Below the pieces are notes generated by a model that saw only the letters and a program-made list of their open reading frames with translations, was not told the DNA's origin and did not search any database. A stretch of 60,219 nucleotides of DNA from contig JAJKIP010000248.1 in the NCBI GenBank assembly GCA_021154405.1, forward strand, positions 1 through 60,219, in the 5' to 3' direction. This document shows positions 17,471-26,875 of the stretch, piece after piece. Position 1 is the stretch's first letter, and each line of letters opens with the position of its first letter. The DNA is from Segetibacter sp. GTDB lineage: Bacteria; Bacteroidota; Bacteroidia; Chitinophagales; Chitinophagaceae. Position numbers and translations under genes: made by a program.

Positions 17471-18610
17471 ATGGATAAAAATTCCGCTCCTTCCAAAATT
17501 GGTATCCTTGGAGGAGGGCAGCTTGGCCGGATGTTATTACAGGAAGCAGCAAACTATACTGTAGAAACCTGGGTAATGGAAAATGATGACCAATGTCCAG
17601 CGGCTCATCTCTGCCACCATTTTGTAAAAGGTGATATAAAAAACTTTAATGACGTATATGCTTTCGGTAAAAAACTGGATGCATTGACCATTGAAATAGA
17701 AAATGTAAATACGGAAGCGCTCGAAAAACTGGAAAGTGAAGGCGTTAAGATCTATCCTCACCCTTCGGTGTTAAAAACAATCCGCAACAAGATCCTGCAG
17801 AAGGAATATTATAAAAAACACGAGATACCTACTCCTGAGTTTAGAGTAACAGCCAACCTGGATGAATTAAAGGAAGCAGCTGATTTTTTACCGGCAGTAC
17901 ATAAAATTGGAGAAGGTGGATACGATGGTCGTGGAGTGCAACTCCTGAAAGAAAGGGAAGATCTGGCTAAAGGATTTGATGTTCCATCCGTATTGGAGAA
18001 AATGGTTGTGATCGATAAAGAGATCGCGCTAATGGTGGGAGTAAATGATAAAGGTGAAACAGCAGTGTATCCTCCTGTAGAAATGAGCTTTGACAAGGAC
18101 CTTAACCTGCTGGATTATCAACTTTGTCCTGCCCTGCTGGATGAAAAAATATTGTGGAAGATAGAGGCCATTGCCCTGGCTGTGGTCAGGAATTTTAAAT
18201 CGCCCGGCATTTTTGCCGTCGAACTGTTTGTAGACAGAAAAGGTGATGTGCTTGTTAATGAAACAGCTCCCCGGGTACATAATAGCGGGCACCATACCAT
18301 TGAAGCACATTTCAGTTCCCAGTTTGATATGCTTTGGCGGATCATGCTGGGGTATCCTTTAGGTAACACAGCTGCCATACTCTCGTCCATTATGATAAAT
18401 ATAATTGGTGCAGAAGGTAGTAGTGGCGATGTTATTTATGAGGGCCTTGATGAGATTCTCAAAATTGAAAATGCTTTCGTTCATTTATACGGCAAGAAAC
18501 AAACAAAGCCTGGACGTAAAATGGGACATGTTACCATTGTAAGCAGGGAAAAACAGGACCTGACGCATAAGGCGAATATTGTGAAACGCAAACTGAAGGC
18601 GAAAGCCTAA
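17471..18610 (+). CDS. purK: 5-(carboxyamino)imidazole ribonucleotide synthase PurK
   Basis: This 379-residue ATP-grasp enzyme carboxylates aminoimidazole ribonucleotide with bicarbonate and ATP in purine synthesis. The N-terminal nucleotide-fold motif IGILGGGQLGRML is at about 12-22, and the ATP-grasp region contains GGYDGRGVQLL. The C-terminal metal site NETAPRVHNSGHHTIEA is intact. Its partner purE normally lies next to it. Here purE is on the same strand but almost 6 kb further on, beyond a leftward RND efflux operon. Confidence 0.94.
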   Translation: MDKNSAPSKIGILGGGQLGRMLLQEAANYTVETWVMENDDQCPAAHLCHHFVKGDIKNFNDVYAFGKKLDALTIEIENVNTEALEKLESEGVKIYPHPSVLKTIRNKILQKEYYKKHEIPTPEFRVTANLDELKEAADFLPAVHKIGEGGYDGRGVQLLKEREDLAKGFDVPSVLEKMVVIDKEIALMVGVNDKGETAVYPPVEMSFDKDLNLLDYQLCPALLDEKILWKIEAIALAVVRNFKSPGIFAVELFVDRKGDVLVNETAPRVHNSGHHTIEAHFSSQFDMLWRIMLGYPLGNTAAILSSIMINIIGAEGSSGDVIYEGLDEILKIENAFVHLYGKKQTKPGRKMGHVTIVSREKQDLTHKANIVKRKLKAKA

Positions 18611-18640
18611 AGACTGATCTGGTTTGTCAACCTCCAGGCC

Positions 18641-18720
18641 ATGGTTCACGCGCGTTCATTCACGCGGCTCACGAACCATTAAGGTCGATTCAAGCATGGT
18701 TCGTGAGACACGAACCATGG
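18641..18720. repeat. palindromic repeat cluster, family B, copy 1
   Basis: This cluster between purK and the TolC gene contains ATGGTTC (18641-18647) and GAACCAT (18673-18679) as one inverted pair. A second, tight hairpin follows: ATGGTTCGTG (18696-18705), AGA, CACGAACCAT (18709-18718), a perfect 10-bp stem. The first 39 bases (18641-18679) align without gaps to 24418-24456 with 27 identities. The second hairpin may also work as a terminator in either direction. Confidence 0.7.
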
Positions 18721-18723
18721 CGA

Positions 18724-20019
18724 TTAAAGAGTTATCTGATTGGTTAATCTCCTCAATTCTATTTCCGAAGATTTACTTGTAAAGCTGAGATTGGTCATCA
18801 TGAAAGAAGCGTTCTCAAAACTTTCCTGTGCCTGTCTTACCTCAAGGATAGTGGCTTCCCTTAATTGATATCGCAGCAAAACAAGGTCGAGTAATTTACG
18901 CGCCAGTTGCAAATTCTGCTGCTGGGTTTCGAGCTGCTGTAAGGTATTATTATAAGCCTGGAAAGTGCGAACGGCATTGCCGGTGAAATCACGCATTAAA
19001 ATATCACGTTGTAATCCTGCGTTTTTTACATTGATCTCAGCCACGCGTTGCTGTCTCCTGTATATGGTACCATTGTAAATGGGAATACCAAGGGAAACCC
19101 CACCCTGGAAGCCCTGGGTCTGATTCAATAGTACGTTTCCTGCAGATATCTGGTTACGGCCAAAGGAATAACTGGCATTTGCACGAAGAGAGGGATATCG
19201 CTGTGCCCTTGTTTCTTTTACAATCTGTTCATTGATGCTGATCTGCTGCCCGGCAGCCATCAGTTCTGCATTCTTTCCGATATTATTCAATACATCCGCG
19301 AGTATAAGTGATTTATCAACAAGGATGGTATCTTCAACCGTTATCAGCGAATCCGGACGAAGGCTCAATAGCACAAGCAGGTCTGTTTTAGCCTGCTGAA
19401 CGATCAGTGATTGCGATTCCCTGTTTTGAATAATTGTATTCAGGTCCAGTTGCGACTGGAACAGATCAGCATTATTGGCCATGCCTACCATCTGCTGTGT
19501 CTTTACTATATCCAGTCTTTTTTGTGCTACCTCCAGGGACTGTCCCAATGTTTTATAATAGGATTGCTGCCGGACCACATCAAAATAACCGGTCATTACA
19601 GAGGCCATGAGGTTCTGGACTTCTGCATTCACATATTGTTCACTTTGCGCCTCCAGTTCTTCCAGCCTTTTCTTCGTTGCAACAACCCGGGAACCATTAT
19701 AGAGGAGCATACTGGCTGTAATATTGGATGATAAGTTATTTCCCACAGCAGCATTACGATGAATAACTGTTCCAGTATTTAATTTCTGATCCACATTGGT
19801 GATCTGCTCATTGTCTGCGGCATTTGCAGTAACAGTTGGAAGTCCGCCGGCAACACCTATGTGATTATTAATATCAGCAATGTTCTGATTGTTCTTCAGC
19901 AACTGGATATCCAGGCTATTCTTCAATGCGATATTAACGGCATCATCCAGTCTCAGCAACTGCGAAGAACCAGCAAGTGTTATTGTTGTAAATAATGCTA
20001 TAAAAAAACCTTTCTTCAT
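18724..20019 (-). CDS. TolC-family outer-membrane efflux protein
   Basis: This 431-residue outer-membrane channel of the TolC/OEP family is the third component of a tripartite RND pump. It has a signal peptide (MKKGFFIALFTTITLAGSS), then two repeats of long alpha-helical hairpins rich in Gln, Asn, Leu and Ala (for example LRLDDAVNIALKNSLDIQLL and the later QQNLQLARKLLDLVLLRYQL). It is the last gene of the adaptor-permease-channel operon, 9 bp after the permease gene. Confidence 0.9.
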   Translation of the reverse strand: MKKGFFIALFTTITLAGSSQLLRLDDAVNIALKNSLDIQLLKNNQNIADINNHIGVAGGLPTVTANAADNEQITNVDQKLNTGTVIHRNAAVGNNLSSNITASMLLYNGSRVVATKKRLEELEAQSEQYVNAEVQNLMASVMTGYFDVVRQQSYYKTLGQSLEVAQKRLDIVKTQQMVGMANNADLFQSQLDLNTIIQNRESQSLIVQQAKTDLLVLLSLRPDSLITVEDTILVDKSLILADVLNNIGKNAELMAAGQQISINEQIVKETRAQRYPSLRANASYSFGRNQISAGNVLLNQTQGFQGGVSLGIPIYNGTIYRRQQRVAEINVKNAGLQRDILMRDFTGNAVRTFQAYNNTLQQLETQQQNLQLARKLLDLVLLRYQLREATILEVRQAQESFENASFMMTNLSFTSKSSEIELRRLTNQITL

Positions 20020-20028
20020 CAGCAGGGA

Positions 20029-23000
20029 TTAATGCGGTTGCGGAACCGCTTCTTTATTGTCTTCGTTCTCTTCCGTTTCAGCTTTATGCTTTCCAGAAAT
20101 ATAAGTATATACCGCGGGTATAACATAGAGTGTAAGCAGTAATGAAAACATGATGCCACAAACCACCACAATACCTAATGGAACACGACTGGCAGAGGAT
20201 GCTCCAAGACTAAGCGCGATGGGCAACGCACCAAGTGAAGTGGCGAGACTTGTCATCAGGATAGGCCGCAAACGCTGGGATGCCGCATCTACCACTGCTT
20301 CCATTTTTTTGAGTCCATGGGTTCTTCGCTGGTTGGCAAACTCCACGATAAGGATACCGTTCTTCGTTACCAGACCTATCAACATGATCATTCCAATTTC
20401 TGAAAATATATTAAGCGTTTGTCCAAACACCCACAGGCTCAGCAATGCACCGGCTAATGCCAGCGGAACGGTAAACATGATCGTAAACGGATCCAGAAAA
20501 CTTTCAAATTGTGCAGATAGTACCAGGTAGATCAGCACGAGTGCGAGGGCAAAAGCAAACAGGATATTAGAGGAACTTTCCGCATAATCCCGGGATGCAC
20601 CTGTCAATGCAGTCTGATAACTCTCATCCAGTAATCTGTTGGCAATCCTGTTCATGGCATCTATTCCATCACCAATAGTATAGCCCTCTGACAGAGATGC
20701 CTGGATAGTAGCTGATTTATACCTGTTGTAATGATAAAGTGTTACAGGATTGGTATTCTCCTCCAGGTGGATCACCGCATCCAATGGAATACTTTCACCT
20801 ACATTATTACGAACATATAGTTTTTCAATATCACCAGGTTTGTTCCTGTCTGTTCGCTCCACCTGTGCGATCACTGAATACTGGAATCCATTCTGGATAT
20901 AATAGGCAAGACGGCCTCCGCTGAATGCAGCCTGGATGGTAGAGATCACATCCTGGGTTGACAAGCCAAGATCCTTGATCTTCATCCTGTCAACTGTAAG
21001 CCGTAATTCAGGGCGATTAAATTTCAGATTCACATCAACGTTGGAAAAGGTCTTATCCTTCCTTGCTTCCTCCAGGAATTTCGGGATCATGTCTCTCAAA
21101 CTGTCCAGGTTCTGATTCTGAAGTATAAATTGAACAGGAAGCCCTCCTCTCTGTCCACCCACTGCTATAGTCTGTTCCTGGGTAGCAAATATCCTTGCAT
21201 CATTAAAGCGGCTGGATAATTTCCGCTGGAGTTCATTTGATATTTCGTTTTGAGTTCTTTTTCTTTCTCCTGGCGGAACCAATCCAAGACGGGGGCTGGT
21301 ATTATTGCTGCTTCCACCACCTCCGGGTCCACCACCGGGTGTACGTGTAAATACAAAATCACGCTCCGGTACAGAATCATATAAATAATTGGTTATTCTG
21401 TCGGAAACCTGCTGCATATATGCATAGCTGGTTCCTTCAGGCCCTGTCACATTAAAGCGAATATTGCTGCGATCTTCCATTGGTGCCAGTTCACTTTTCA
21501 ATGAACCCGAAACAATCCAGATCAGCCCTCCGCATATGGCAATGATCACCCAGGCCAGCCACCGTACTTTCATGAAAGCATTCAATGAACGGCGATAGCG
21601 ATTTTCCATTCCCGTGAAAAACGGTTCTGTCTTTTTATAGAACCACCCATGGCCTGTCTTTTTTCGATGAAGTACAACGTTCAGCACCGGGGTAATGGTG
21701 AGTGATACAAAGGCTGATATCAGCACCGCAGCCGCAAGGGTAACACCGAATTCCCTGAATAGTCTGCCAACAAATCCTTCCAAAAAGATCACAGGCAGGA
21801 AAACAATCGCCAGTGTAATTGAAGTTGAGATTACTGCAAAGAATATTTCCTTACTGCCTGCCACTGCAGCTTTTCGTATGGGCATACCACTTTCCAGTTT
21901 TCGGAAAATATTTTCAGTCACTACGATTCCATCATCCACCACAAGGCCGGTAGCCAAAACAATAGCAAGCAGGGTAAGGATATTAACCGAAAACCCTGCA
22001 AGGTACATAATGAAAAAAGTGGCAACAAGTGAAATAGGAATATCAATAAGAGGCCTGATCGCAATCAGCCAGTCACGGAAGAATAAAAAGATCACCAATA
22101 CAACCAGCGCAAATGAGATCACCAGAGTTTCTTCCACCTCGGCCAGTGAGTTCCTGATATTTTTTGTGTTATCGATCAACACCTTTAACTGGATATCAGA
22201 CTTGGTTTCCTTTTCAATTTGCTCGATCCTTTTATAAAATTCATCTGCTATCTCAATATTATTGGCTCCTGGCTGAGGAATGATAGCCAGACCCACCGCC
22301 TGCACACCATTATATTTCCAGCTTTGCTCCAGTTGCTCAGGAGCTAATTCAACCCTTGTTACGTCACCAAGCCGAACGATACCGGTACTGTCTTCATGAA
22401 TGATCAGGTCACGGAACTCCTGTTCAGTAGTAAGCCTTCCCAACACCCGAATGGTGAGATCGGTATTATCTCCCGATATCTTTCCGGGAGGCAATTCAAC
22501 ATTCTCGCTATTTAACGCAGTCCGGATATCGGAGAAGGTAACACCATACGCATTCATCTTATCGGGATTCAGCCAAATGCGCATTGAATACCTTTTCTGT
22601 CCGAATATATTGATTGCACTAACCTGGTTGATAGTTTGTAATTGCTGCTGCAATACGTTTTCCGCATAATCACTCAGTTCAAGAAGGCTCTTGGTCTGGC
22701 TTTGAACAGCAAGTATCAATATGAAATCACTATTTGCATCTGATTTGCTGATAACGGGGGCCGCATCTATATCCTGTGGAAGACTTCTGGCTGCCTGGCT
22801 AACTTTATCACGCACATCACTGGCTGCTGCTTCCAGGTCAACGCCAAGATTGAACTCAACGGTAATATTGCTATTACCCTGGGAACTGGAAGAAGTTATG
22901 GTTCGAATGCCAGGAATACCATTGACCTGCTTCTCGAGAGGTTCAGTAATCTGGCTTTCAATAATATCAGCATTGGCACCTGTGTAAGAGGTGCTGACAT

Positions 23001-23136
23001 TTATTATTGGAGGATCGATAGCCGGATAATCCCTTACTGCCAGAAAGGTGAGTCCAACCACGCCAAACAAAATGATCGCGAGGTTCATCACCGTCGCCAG
23101 CACTGGTCGCTTTAAGGATAATTCCGAGATATTCAT
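20029..23136 (-). CDS. RND efflux pump inner-membrane permease (AcrB/MexB type)
   Basis: This 1035-residue proton-driven exporter of the hydrophobe/amphiphile RND class extrudes drugs or other amphiphilic compounds. It has the expected plan: a membrane helix at 12-30, a large periplasmic porter region, helices around 335-560 with the proton-relay block LATGLVVDDGIVVTENIFR (Asp-Asp pair), and a second half with helices around 860-1015. The length is typical. The docking region contains an unusual GGGPGGGGSSNN stretch near residue 600. No local regulator (TetR or MarR type) flanks the operon. Confidence 0.93.
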   Translation of the reverse strand: MNISELSLKRPVLATVMNLAIILFGVVGLTFLAVRDYPAIDPPIINVSTSYTGANADIIESQITEPLEKQVNGIPGIRTITSSSSQGNSNITVEFNLGVDLEAAASDVRDKVSQAARSLPQDIDAAPVISKSDANSDFILILAVQSQTKSLLELSDYAENVLQQQLQTINQVSAINIFGQKRYSMRIWLNPDKMNAYGVTFSDIRTALNSENVELPPGKISGDNTDLTIRVLGRLTTEQEFRDLIIHEDSTGIVRLGDVTRVELAPEQLEQSWKYNGVQAVGLAIIPQPGANNIEIADEFYKRIEQIEKETKSDIQLKVLIDNTKNIRNSLAEVEETLVISFALVVLVIFLFFRDWLIAIRPLIDIPISLVATFFIMYLAGFSVNILTLLAIVLATGLVVDDGIVVTENIFRKLESGMPIRKAAVAGSKEIFFAVISTSITLAIVFLPVIFLEGFVGRLFREFGVTLAAAVLISAFVSLTITPVLNVVLHRKKTGHGWFYKKTEPFFTGMENRYRRSLNAFMKVRWLAWVIIAICGGLIWIVSGSLKSELAPMEDRSNIRFNVTGPEGTSYAYMQQVSDRITNYLYDSVPERDFVFTRTPGGGPGGGGSSNNTSPRLGLVPPGERKRTQNEISNELQRKLSSRFNDARIFATQEQTIAVGGQRGGLPVQFILQNQNLDSLRDMIPKFLEEARKDKTFSNVDVNLKFNRPELRLTVDRMKIKDLGLSTQDVISTIQAAFSGGRLAYYIQNGFQYSVIAQVERTDRNKPGDIEKLYVRNNVGESIPLDAVIHLEENTNPVTLYHYNRYKSATIQASLSEGYTIGDGIDAMNRIANRLLDESYQTALTGASRDYAESSSNILFAFALALVLIYLVLSAQFESFLDPFTIMFTVPLALAGALLSLWVFGQTLNIFSEIGMIMLIGLVTKNGILIVEFANQRRTHGLKKMEAVVDAASQRLRPILMTSLATSLGALPIALSLGASSASRVPLGIVVVCGIMFSLLLTLYVIPAVYTYISGKHKAETEENEDNKEAVPQPH

Positions 23137-23162
23137 TAATAGAAAAATCTTTTTGTTGGCGG

Positions 23163-24239
23163 TTACCTGGCTTCTGCCAGTTGTTCGAGTGTTTTCACCC
23201 CCCGGATACGAAGCGGTGCTTTAGGTCTTGCGAAAAGTACTCCAGTTACAACCACAGTATCTCCAGCTTTGACGCCTTTAGTAATTTCAACATTGGTGGC
23301 AGTGCGCAAACCTGTCTGAACATTTACAAAGGAAGCCTTGCCAGATTTTACCAGTATCACCTGATTATTTTTATCATCAGGAATAATGGAATTGCTTGGG
23401 ACCATTATAGCCCGCTGGTCTATGACTGAGGAATTGACATATACTTTTACAAATGCGCCGGGATTGGGTGTTGATTTCTCCAGCACAGCGCGTACAATGA
23501 TATTCCTTGTTTGCCGGATCGCCTGTGGTTCCATGGCAATAATGGTTGCTTTTTCCCTGATCTCATTAGCTGCATCCACCTCCACCGCTACCGAACTTCC
23601 GATCCTGACAAGGTTACTGTATTGTTCAGGCAGCGTAAAATCAATTTTAGATCTGGATAATTGCTGAATGGTGGCGATCACATTAGATGGCGAAACATAA
23701 GCACCAGGGCTCACCTGGCGTAAACCAATCGTACCACCGAAAGGAGCTCGGATTACAGTTTTATCGATCAGCGTTTGCGTATAGGCCATATCGGCCTTAA
23801 TATTATTGGCTGAATTGACAGCAGCATCATAATCACTTTGATTCACACCTCCTACATCAAGGAGAGTTTTCAATCGCTGCACTGTAATTTGCGCAAGGTC
23901 CAGCTGTGCCCTGCTTTTCTGTAACTGCGCCACCAGGTCTGCACTATTGATCCTTGCCAGCACAGTTCCCTGAGCCACATGTTTTCCTTCTGGAACATTC
24001 AGATAGGTGAGGCGACCGCTAACTTCGGGTCTCAGTTCTACTGTTTCGTTGGCGATCACTGTTCCATTAGCTTCAATTGTATTATCAACCGGTTGCGTTT
24101 TTGCAATGATTACATCTACTGTTGTTGGAGGGTTTTGCCGGGGCTTCTCAGGTTCTGATTTACCCTTACAGGCTACCAGTGAAACTATAGTAACAGTAAT
24201 ACAGAGCCAACTTGAAAACAACATATTGATCCGGTGCAT
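23163..24239 (-). CDS. RND efflux periplasmic adaptor (membrane-fusion lipoprotein)
   Basis: This 358-residue adaptor links the RND permease to the TolC-type channel. The N-terminus carries a lipoprotein signal ending in VSLVAC, with the lipidated Cys at 24. Two halves of a lipoyl/biotinyl-like domain (VELRPEVSGRLTYLNVPEGKHV and VIRAPFGGTIGLRQVSPGAYV) frame an alpha-helical hairpin, and beta-barrel domains follow. It is the first gene of the leftward efflux operon, and a TATATTTG element precedes it on the minus strand. Confidence 0.92.
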   Translation of the reverse strand: MHRINMLFSSWLCITVTIVSLVACKGKSEPEKPRQNPPTTVDVIIAKTQPVDNTIEANGTVIANETVELRPEVSGRLTYLNVPEGKHVAQGTVLARINSADLVAQLQKSRAQLDLAQITVQRLKTLLDVGGVNQSDYDAAVNSANNIKADMAYTQTLIDKTVIRAPFGGTIGLRQVSPGAYVSPSNVIATIQQLSRSKIDFTLPEQYSNLVRIGSSVAVEVDAANEIREKATIIAMEPQAIRQTRNIIVRAVLEKSTPNPGAFVKVYVNSSVIDQRAIMVPSNSIIPDDKNNQVILVKSGKASFVNVQTGLRTATNVEITKGVKAGDTVVVTGVLFARPKAPLRIRGVKTLEQLAEAR

Positions 24240-24260
24240 GAAGTGGGTTTAAACGAGCTC

Positions 24261-24268
24261 CAAATATA
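24261..24268 (-). promoter_or_regulatory. -7 element of the RND efflux operon
   Basis: The minus strand reads TATATTTG here, an exact TAnnTTTG match, 21 bp ahead of the adaptor ATG at 24239. No TTG was found at the expected -33 place. Confidence 0.5.
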
Positions 24269-24417
24269 AAGTAGATTTTGTTTGTTTGGGAAGTCATTAC
24301 TGGGACGATAAAAAAATAAAATTCTTGCACCGAGGATAAAAAAAACCACTCATAACTGCCTGTATATTAAAGAATGGTTAATGTATTTGATAAGGCGATA
24401 GTAGTTCAATTCCTGTC
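24269..24417. other. upstream part of the gap between the efflux operon and purE
   Basis: This is AT-rich sequence with an A-run at 24310-24316 and 24339-24346. I see no gene. Together with the family-B repeat at 24418-24478 it fills the 310-bp gap between the two divergent genes. Confidence 0.5.
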
Positions 24418-24478
24418 GTGGTTTGCGCGCCTTCATTTAGCTACCTGACGAACCACAAATATGGTTTGTGTGTCTCAG
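24418..24478. repeat. palindromic repeat cluster, family B, copy 2
   Basis: This is the same layout as 18641-18720 and in the same orientation. GTGGTT (24418-24423) faces GAACCAC (24450-24456), with the shared inner words CGCGC and TTCATT, and then a second arm ATGGTTTGTG (24461-24470). The first 39 bases match copy 1 at 27 positions without gaps. It lies just ahead of purE. Confidence 0.65.
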
Positions 24479-24549
24479 ACCCTGGCGTCGTGCCCGGGAA
24501 TTTTTTACCCGGAGAAAAACCTGTTTCTTTGCCCCTTAAACCAGCGAAA

Positions 24550-25062
24550 ATGAGTCCCCGGGTTGGAATTATCATGGGTTCTGATAGCGATCTTTCAGTA
24601 ATGCAGGCAGCTGCAGATATTCTGAAAGAATTCGGGATCGCCCATGAAGTAACCGTTGTTTCTGCCCATCGTACACCTCTCAGGATGATTGAATATGCAC
24701 AAAAGGCCAGGGAAAGAGGTCTGAAAGTAATCATTGCCGGTGCAGGTGGTGCAGCCCATTTACCCGGTATGGTAGCTTCCATCACTCCCCTGCCTGTTAT
24801 TGGCGTACCTATCAAATCTTCCAACTCAATTGACGGATGGGATTCAGTCCTTTCCATCCTGCAAATGCCAAATGGGGTGCCTGTTGCCACTGTGGCCCTG
24901 AATGCGGCAAAGAATGCGGGTATTCTGGCGGCTGAGATCCTTGGAACTGCCGATGATTCCATTTCACAAAAAGTGTCCGCCTATAAAAACTCCCTGAATA
25001 ACGAGGTAATTGAAAAGGTTGAAAAAATGAAGCAGGCTGGCTGGGAAAACAATTTTGATTAA
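24550..25062 (+). CDS. purE: N5-carboxyaminoimidazole ribonucleotide mutase PurE
   Basis: This 170-residue class I PurE converts N5-CAIR to CAIR in purine synthesis. The phosphate-binding motif GSDSDLSVM is at about 10-18, followed by the family's VSAHRTP and [12 protein letters not shown] blocks. I start at the ATG at 24550, because an upstream in-frame extension runs back through the palindromic repeat and has no protein-like content. It follows the RND operon and is divided by it from purK. The stop shares TTAA (25059-25062) with the convergent cytochrome gene. Confidence 0.93.
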   Translation: MSPRVGIIMGSDSDLSVMQAAADILKEFGIAHEVTVVSAHRTPLRMIEYAQKARERGLKVIIAGAGGAAHLPGMVASITPLPVIGVPIKSSNSIDGWDSVLSILQMPNGVPVATVALNAAKNAGILAAEILGTADDSISQKVSAYKNSLNNEVIEKVEKMKQAGWENNFD

Positions 25063-26000
25063 GTGAGCCTTCTGATCTTATGGTTTTTGGGGTGTAAACT
25101 TTGCAGGTAAGTATAAATCGCATCTACCTGTTTATCCGTTAAGGATTTCCATTGACCCATCGGCGGACTTAATTTCCTTCCGGAAGGAGTAATTCCCTCA
25201 CGAACCGCATTACGAAAATCTTCATTTGAAAAGTTACCAATGCCCGTTTCCTTATCAGGTGTAAGATTTGGCCCAAATATTCTTTTACCATCTGGCGTTT
25301 TCAGTTTTATTCCACCCGCTAAATATCCTTTGGATTTTTCAGGATCTGCGTAATTAAGCCCCATTACTTTGGAAGAATGGCAATGATAGCAGCCGATAAC
25401 CGCTACAAGGTAACGGCCATAAGCAACAGGATCATTTTCATTCGGGCGCTGAACACCTTTATTGTAGGCCTGCGGGTGAGCACCCAGCCGAATACCAAAT
25501 TTACCAACCAGGTTAATATAAGTTTTCCCAACAGTAGTATCCGCTGCAGCTATGGCAGGATCATTTGAACGCAGATAAACAATGATATCATTGATATCTT
25601 CGTCAGCCATCATCGGCCGCATCATATAAGGAAGGAACCTTCCTGACCGTCCAATTCCTGTTTTAAACAAATAGAACAGATCGGCATCAGTATATTTTGG
25701 AGGTATCCCATTTGTAGTTGAATTGGTCAGGTTAGCTGAAACCAGGCGACCAGCAATGCGCGGAAGATCGTGTAAGGGCTTCCCGATAAACTTGTTGACT
25801 TTATGATCATAATGACAGCCCGCACAGATATTATAGGCAAGATTTTTCCCTCTTTCAAAAGAATCATTTGACCTCGTGGAGGTGAACTTATCATTAGTTG
25901 TTTTAAAATAGAATTTGCAACCGGCTCCAGTCAGGAGCACCAATATGCCTGCAACAACAAGTTTTCGCCTGTTGGTGCCCATTACGGATAGATGTGTCAT
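25059..26000 (-). CDS. diheme c-type cytochrome lipoprotein
   Basis: This exported electron-transfer protein has 313 residues (307 if the second ATG at 25982 is used). A hydrophobic N-terminus ends in LLTGAGC, which looks like a lipobox. Two heme-binding motifs are visible: CAGCH (about residue 58-62) and CYHCH (about 204-208). The possible axial Met residues lie in YMMRPMM and SPPMGQW, so there are two cytochrome c domains. It is similar in plan to small cytochrome subunits that serve dehydrogenases, but no dehydrogenase is adjacent. Confidence 0.87.
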   Translation of the reverse strand: MTHLSVMGTNRRKLVVAGILVLLTGAGCKFYFKTTNDKFTSTRSNDSFERGKNLAYNICAGCHYDHKVNKFIGKPLHDLPRIAGRLVSANLTNSTTNGIPPKYTDADLFYLFKTGIGRSGRFLPYMMRPMMADEDINDIIVYLRSNDPAIAAADTTVGKTYINLVGKFGIRLGAHPQAYNKGVQRPNENDPVAYGRYLVAVIGCYHCHSSKVMGLNYADPEKSKGYLAGGIKLKTPDGKRIFGPNLTPDKETGIGNFSNEDFRNAVREGITPSGRKLSPPMGQWKSLTDKQVDAIYTYLQSLHPKNHKIRRLT

Positions 26001-26060
26001 ACTTTGATTTTGGTTAATTGGAAGTTGGCACAGTGGTATAATAAATTCATCAAATATTAA

Positions 26061-26084
26061 GCCCGCTTTCGGTAAAGCTTCAGC
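26061..26084. repeat. dispersed palindromic repeat, family A, copy 2
   Basis: These 24 bases match 17237-17260 with a single mismatch and lie in the same orientation. It sits between the cytochrome gene and the LytTR regulator gene. The right palindromic arm is degenerate in this copy (AGCAGT instead of AGCGGG). Confidence 0.65.
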
Positions 26085-26107
26085 AGTCAGGGCAAATTCC
26101 CTAAAAC

Positions 26108-26851
26108 TTATTTGAATTTCTCAAGGAAACTATCTTTTCTCCGGCTCGCCACTTCTATATTGGTTTCATCTTCCATTACGATATACCCTCCCCTGCCACG
26201 GAAATACTTTTTGATGAAGTTTAGGTTAACCATATGGGAGTTATGTACTCTAAAGAAAATACTTTCTGGAAGTATATCTTCAAATTCCCTGATGGTTTTT
26301 GTAGTGGTGATCTTCCTGCCATTTATTAAATGTATCTGTGTATAGCTACCTTTTGCTTCACAGCGAATAATCTCTTTAAAATCCACGAAGACTAAACCGT
26401 CCATTGCCGGTACTGCTATTTTTTGCAGTTCAGTTTGCTTATTGGCAAACTGCTCAAAAAATAATTTCAGCTTTGAGCGTGTATCCTTGGTTTGTAAATG
26501 TTCGGAGACCTTCCTGACCGCTTCAAGCAGTTCTTTTATATTTACCGGTTTGAGCAGATAGTCCAAAGCGCAATATTTAATGGCTTTAATGGCATAATTG
26601 TCATAAGCCGTAATAAATATTACTTCAAAATCAACCGGGCTTAGCTGGTCCAGCAATTCAAATCCGTTTCCGTAAGGCATTTCAATATCAAGAAAAACAA
26701 GTGCTGGCCTTTCTTTGCGGATAAGGTCAATAGCTTCTTCTACGCTGTAAGCTTCTCCGGTTATGGCTATCTGGGGACAAAACTCTTCCAGCAGGCCTCT
26801 TAATACCCTCGTGTTTTTTACATCGTCATCTACAATTAGTGCTGTGATCAT
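26108..26851 (-). CDS. LytTR-family response regulator
   Basis: This 247-residue cytoplasmic regulator has an N-terminal receiver domain (about 1-120) and a C-terminal LytTR DNA-binding domain (about 140-247). The receiver shows the acidic pocket VDDD (about 8-11), the phospho-acceptor Asp in LVFLDIEMP (about 55) and the conserved Lys in LLKPVN (about 101). The LytTR domain has the typical KGSYTQIHL and FFRVHNSHMVNLNFIKKY blocks. It is 24 bp downstream of the sensor kinase gene and surely its partner. Confidence 0.92.
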   Translation of the reverse strand: MITALIVDDDVKNTRVLRGLLEEFCPQIAITGEAYSVEEAIDLIRKERPALVFLDIEMPYGNGFELLDQLSPVDFEVIFITAYDNYAIKAIKYCALDYLLKPVNIKELLEAVRKVSEHLQTKDTRSKLKLFFEQFANKQTELQKIAVPAMDGLVFVDFKEIIRCEAKGSYTQIHLINGRKITTTKTIREFEDILPESIFFRVHNSHMVNLNFIKKYFRGRGGYIVMEDETNIEVASRRKDSFLEKFK

Positions 26852-26875
26852 ATATTAAGGATATAGGTTACAAGA

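Noticed and set aside
21695-22237. 180-residue frame antisense to the RND permease
   Set aside because: It lies wholly inside the permease coding region, with low-complexity Ser/Thr/Ile composition typical of antisense frames.
24418-24549. Upstream extension of purE that would begin with GTG at 24418
   Set aside because: The extra 44 residues are translated from the palindromic repeat, and PurE proteins normally begin just ahead of the GSDSD block.
24441-24962. 173-residue frame antisense to purE
   Set aside because: It overlaps a well-supported gene and has no start signal of its own.
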